Of a stretch of DNA of 64,000 nt, positions 62,645 through 64,000 are shown piece by piece. This DNA comes from Bacillus sp. MYb209 (GTDB lineage Bacteria > Bacillota > Bacilli > Bacillales > Bacillaceae_G): contig NZ_PCNZ01000004.1 in NCBI RefSeq assembly GCF_002975175.1, forward strand, positions 1 to 64,000, written 5' to 3'. Both the position numbers and the translations under genes were made by a program. The notes beneath the pieces were generated by a model that saw only the letters and a list, made by a program, of their open reading frames with translations, was not told where the DNA came from and made no database searches. How positions within the stretch are numbered: the first letter of the stretch is position 1; the number at the start of each line of letters is the position of its first letter.

Positions 62645-63634
62645 TTAAAACCAATCAAAAATCTTCCTAATTGAAAAATCTTTATTCTGATTTTTCAATC
62701 TCTTCATATTTGAAGGTAACAAATGAAGAGGACAATACCACGTTAAACAATTCATCGCGCCTCCCATTGTCGATATTTCTCCTACATGAATTTGAATAGC
62801 TTGTTTCTCAGTATGCTGTTGAATATATCGTAAAACTTCCTCATCTTTAGCTAATCCAAACTTAGGAACGTAAAGCGTATCACATGTTTCTAACATATTT
62901 ATATATAAACCTTTTGCTGACGCTATCTCTTCATCGTATTGCCCCTTCTCTGTATATGACGAAGGAACAACTATAAATTCAGCCTCTGGCATTTGCTCTT
63001 GAATAATCTCTTGAATAATCTCTTGAACATTATATCTAAATTCATGATCCCCTAAAAAATCACTAATAAACATTATATGTTCATCAATAAATTTAACCAT
63101 TCCGTCTGCGTGTGCAAGTACATCTCCCTCTTCAGCAGGAATAATAATAACCCGACTCACATCTAAATCCCATTCCAGTTGCTCTATAATTTCTTCTTCC
63201 GTCCAATCATAATTATCATCAAATATGCGTTCCGTTAATATAACGGTATCTTTTTTATTCCAAATAAGATTTCCACCGTCTAATATCAATGGAGATGTCA
63301 CATATTCAAAGTCGTTCTTTTTCAACCATTTATTAAATTGTTGATCTAAATATCGTCCTTGATCTTTCGGTAAGTAATTTGGTTGATATTTGAATTTAAC
63401 TAGATGATTTGTTACAACTGGTGCAACATCTCTTAGCCAAATATCATCATACTCAAAAAAGTTTGTATGAAAGTCTTGCTCTTCAACAGATAAAGATATA
63501 AGTTGATCGGTAAATGCTTTATTTTCATTTAAGTATTCATTAAAATAAATAATGTCTTCATAAAATGGTCGATAATATTCATTCGATTTATCTGGTATTG
63601 CAGTAAAAATAATTCCATTATGTTTTTGTTCCAT
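62645..63634 (-). CDS. aguA: Agmatine deiminase family protein
   Basis: 329 residues of the peptidyl-arginine-deiminase-like guanidino hydrolases. FEYDDIWLRDVAPVV and LILDGGNLIWNKKDTVILTERIF are substrate-site blocks, LAHADGMVKFIDEH supplies the histidine, and MGGAMNCLTWYCPLH the nucleophilic Cys near the C-terminus. It converts agmatine to N-carbamoylputrescine and ammonia. The ATG at 63634 with AGCGAGGTAA upstream is chosen; the frame continues 34 codons further. A short in-frame duplication (IIQEIIQE, DNA at about 62998-63028) is present. Polyamine supply for the amine catabolic operon is possible but not shown. Confidence 0.85.
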   Translation of the reverse strand: MEQKHNGIIFTAIPDKSNEYYRPFYEDIIYFNEYLNENKAFTDQLISLSVEEQDFHTNFFEYDDIWLRDVAPVVTNHLVKFKYQPNYLPKDQGRYLDQQFNKWLKKNDFEYVTSPLILDGGNLIWNKKDTVILTERIFDDNYDWTEEEIIEQLEWDLDVSRVIIIPAEEGDVLAHADGMVKFIDEHIMFISDFLGDHEFRYNVQEIIQEIIQEQMPEAEFIVVPSSYTEKGQYDEEIASAKGLYINMLETCDTLYVPKFGLAKDEEVLRYIQQHTEKQAIQIHVGEISTMGGAMNCLTWYCPLHLLPSNMKRLKNQNKDFSIRKIFDWF

Positions 63635-63863
63635 ATTATTTACCTCGCTTTTTAATAATGATTGAATAACTGTTTTCAATAAGCCAACTATTCCCCAATT
63701 CATTTCTCTTTTCATTACAATTTTTGAAACGTGCACATTTCATGAATGGATTATAGCACGGAGAAATATTATATATTTATATAAAAAATATAAAGCCGTC
63801 GTTAAGCCGTAAACTGACTCTTGACAAGATTTTAAAATTTCAATCGTCGTACACAATGAAGGA

Positions 63864-64000
63864 TTAGATGATTTTTTTATCAAGATTCAAATCCATTACT
63901 TCTGATAGAGCGTTTTGATTATATAAATTCACTAAATGCGTTTCTACCCCTATACAAATTCCTTCTAGTGGAAGATCGTTTGGATCCTGACCAAATGGAT
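63864..64000 (-). CDS. C-terminal end of a bestrophin-like (UPF0187) membrane protein
   Basis: The minus strand runs in from the window edge. It reads PFGQDPNDLPLEGICIGVET, then a LVNLYNQ segment and NLDKKII before TAA at 63864-63866. PFGxDPNDLPLxxIC is the conserved end of bacterial bestrophin homologues, which form pentameric ion channels. Only 45 codons are visible, so start, helices and operon context are unknown. Confidence 0.6.
   Translation of the reverse strand, partial: PFGQDPNDLPLEGICIGVETHLVNLYNQNALSEVMDLNLDKKII

Noticed and set aside
62998-63028. Direct repeat TTGAATAATCTC as regulatory repeat
   Set aside because: It is inside the agmatine deiminase gene and only encodes IIQEIIQE.

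Overview
The window is from the chromosome of a Bacillus cereus group bacterium. The evidence is a BcII-type metallo-beta-lactamase (6748-7521), an AiiA-type acyl-homoserine lactonase (14911-15663), the bacillithiol pair yojF/bshB2 (42001-43029), a YjcZ-type sporulation micro-protein (19198-19317), a Cys-His-Glu arylamine N-acetyltransferase (58881-59672), a bcr1-like repeat (61629-61726), low GC and GGAGG-type ribosome binding sites. No rRNA, tRNA or CRISPR array was seen.

Layout. 1-1128: start of an HAAAP amino-acid permease, preceded in its transcript by a decayed L-serine dehydratase. 2046-4795: a PadR / DUF1048 / DrrAB-type ABC exporter operon read from two duplicated sigma-A promoters. 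4853-10503: hcp with an FNR/CRP box, bla2, a MazG-like hydrolase and small membrane proteins. 10792-17196: a flavin monooxygenase, a broken phosphoesterase, a Crp/Fnr regulator facing a two-subunit DMT transporter across a 20-bp palindrome, a gene with an apparent ATT start, aiiA and a quinone oxidoreductase. 17245-19347: an APC permease behind a coupled 49-codon upstream ORF, and yjcZ. 19348-29535: an accessory zone with a large secreted cell-wall-binding protein, a pair of paralogous 70-residue membrane proteins, two decayed IS6/IS240-like elements, a recombinase fragment, a secreted-protein remnant, a two-component system, an orphan PAS kinase and a phased 11-bp tandem repeat.

29536-31216: a Bcr/CflA exporter whose leader carries a 15-codon peptide and a 13-nt anti-Shine-Dalgarno sequence, which looks like antibiotic-type attenuation. 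31217-41930: a catabolic cluster (flavin amine oxidase, aldehyde dehydrogenase, MATE exporter, cupin, semialdehyde dehydrogenase, omega-aminotransferase, amidohydrolase). It is divergent from a MerR regulator fused to a Trm112-like zinc ribbon and a methyltransferase-like region. A textbook 19-bp-spacer MerR promoter lies between them. The semialdehyde dehydrogenase carries an in-frame TAA.

42001-64000: mostly ordinary core genes: bacillithiol synthesis, an ion transporter, a Fur-regulated siderophore importer, DinB proteins (one broken by TGA), a LysR/quinone oxidoreductase pair, a MutS2-like ATPase, an alpha-amylase with a cre site, NAT, PepF, a BmrR-like regulator, agmatine deiminase and the end of a bestrophin-like channel gene.
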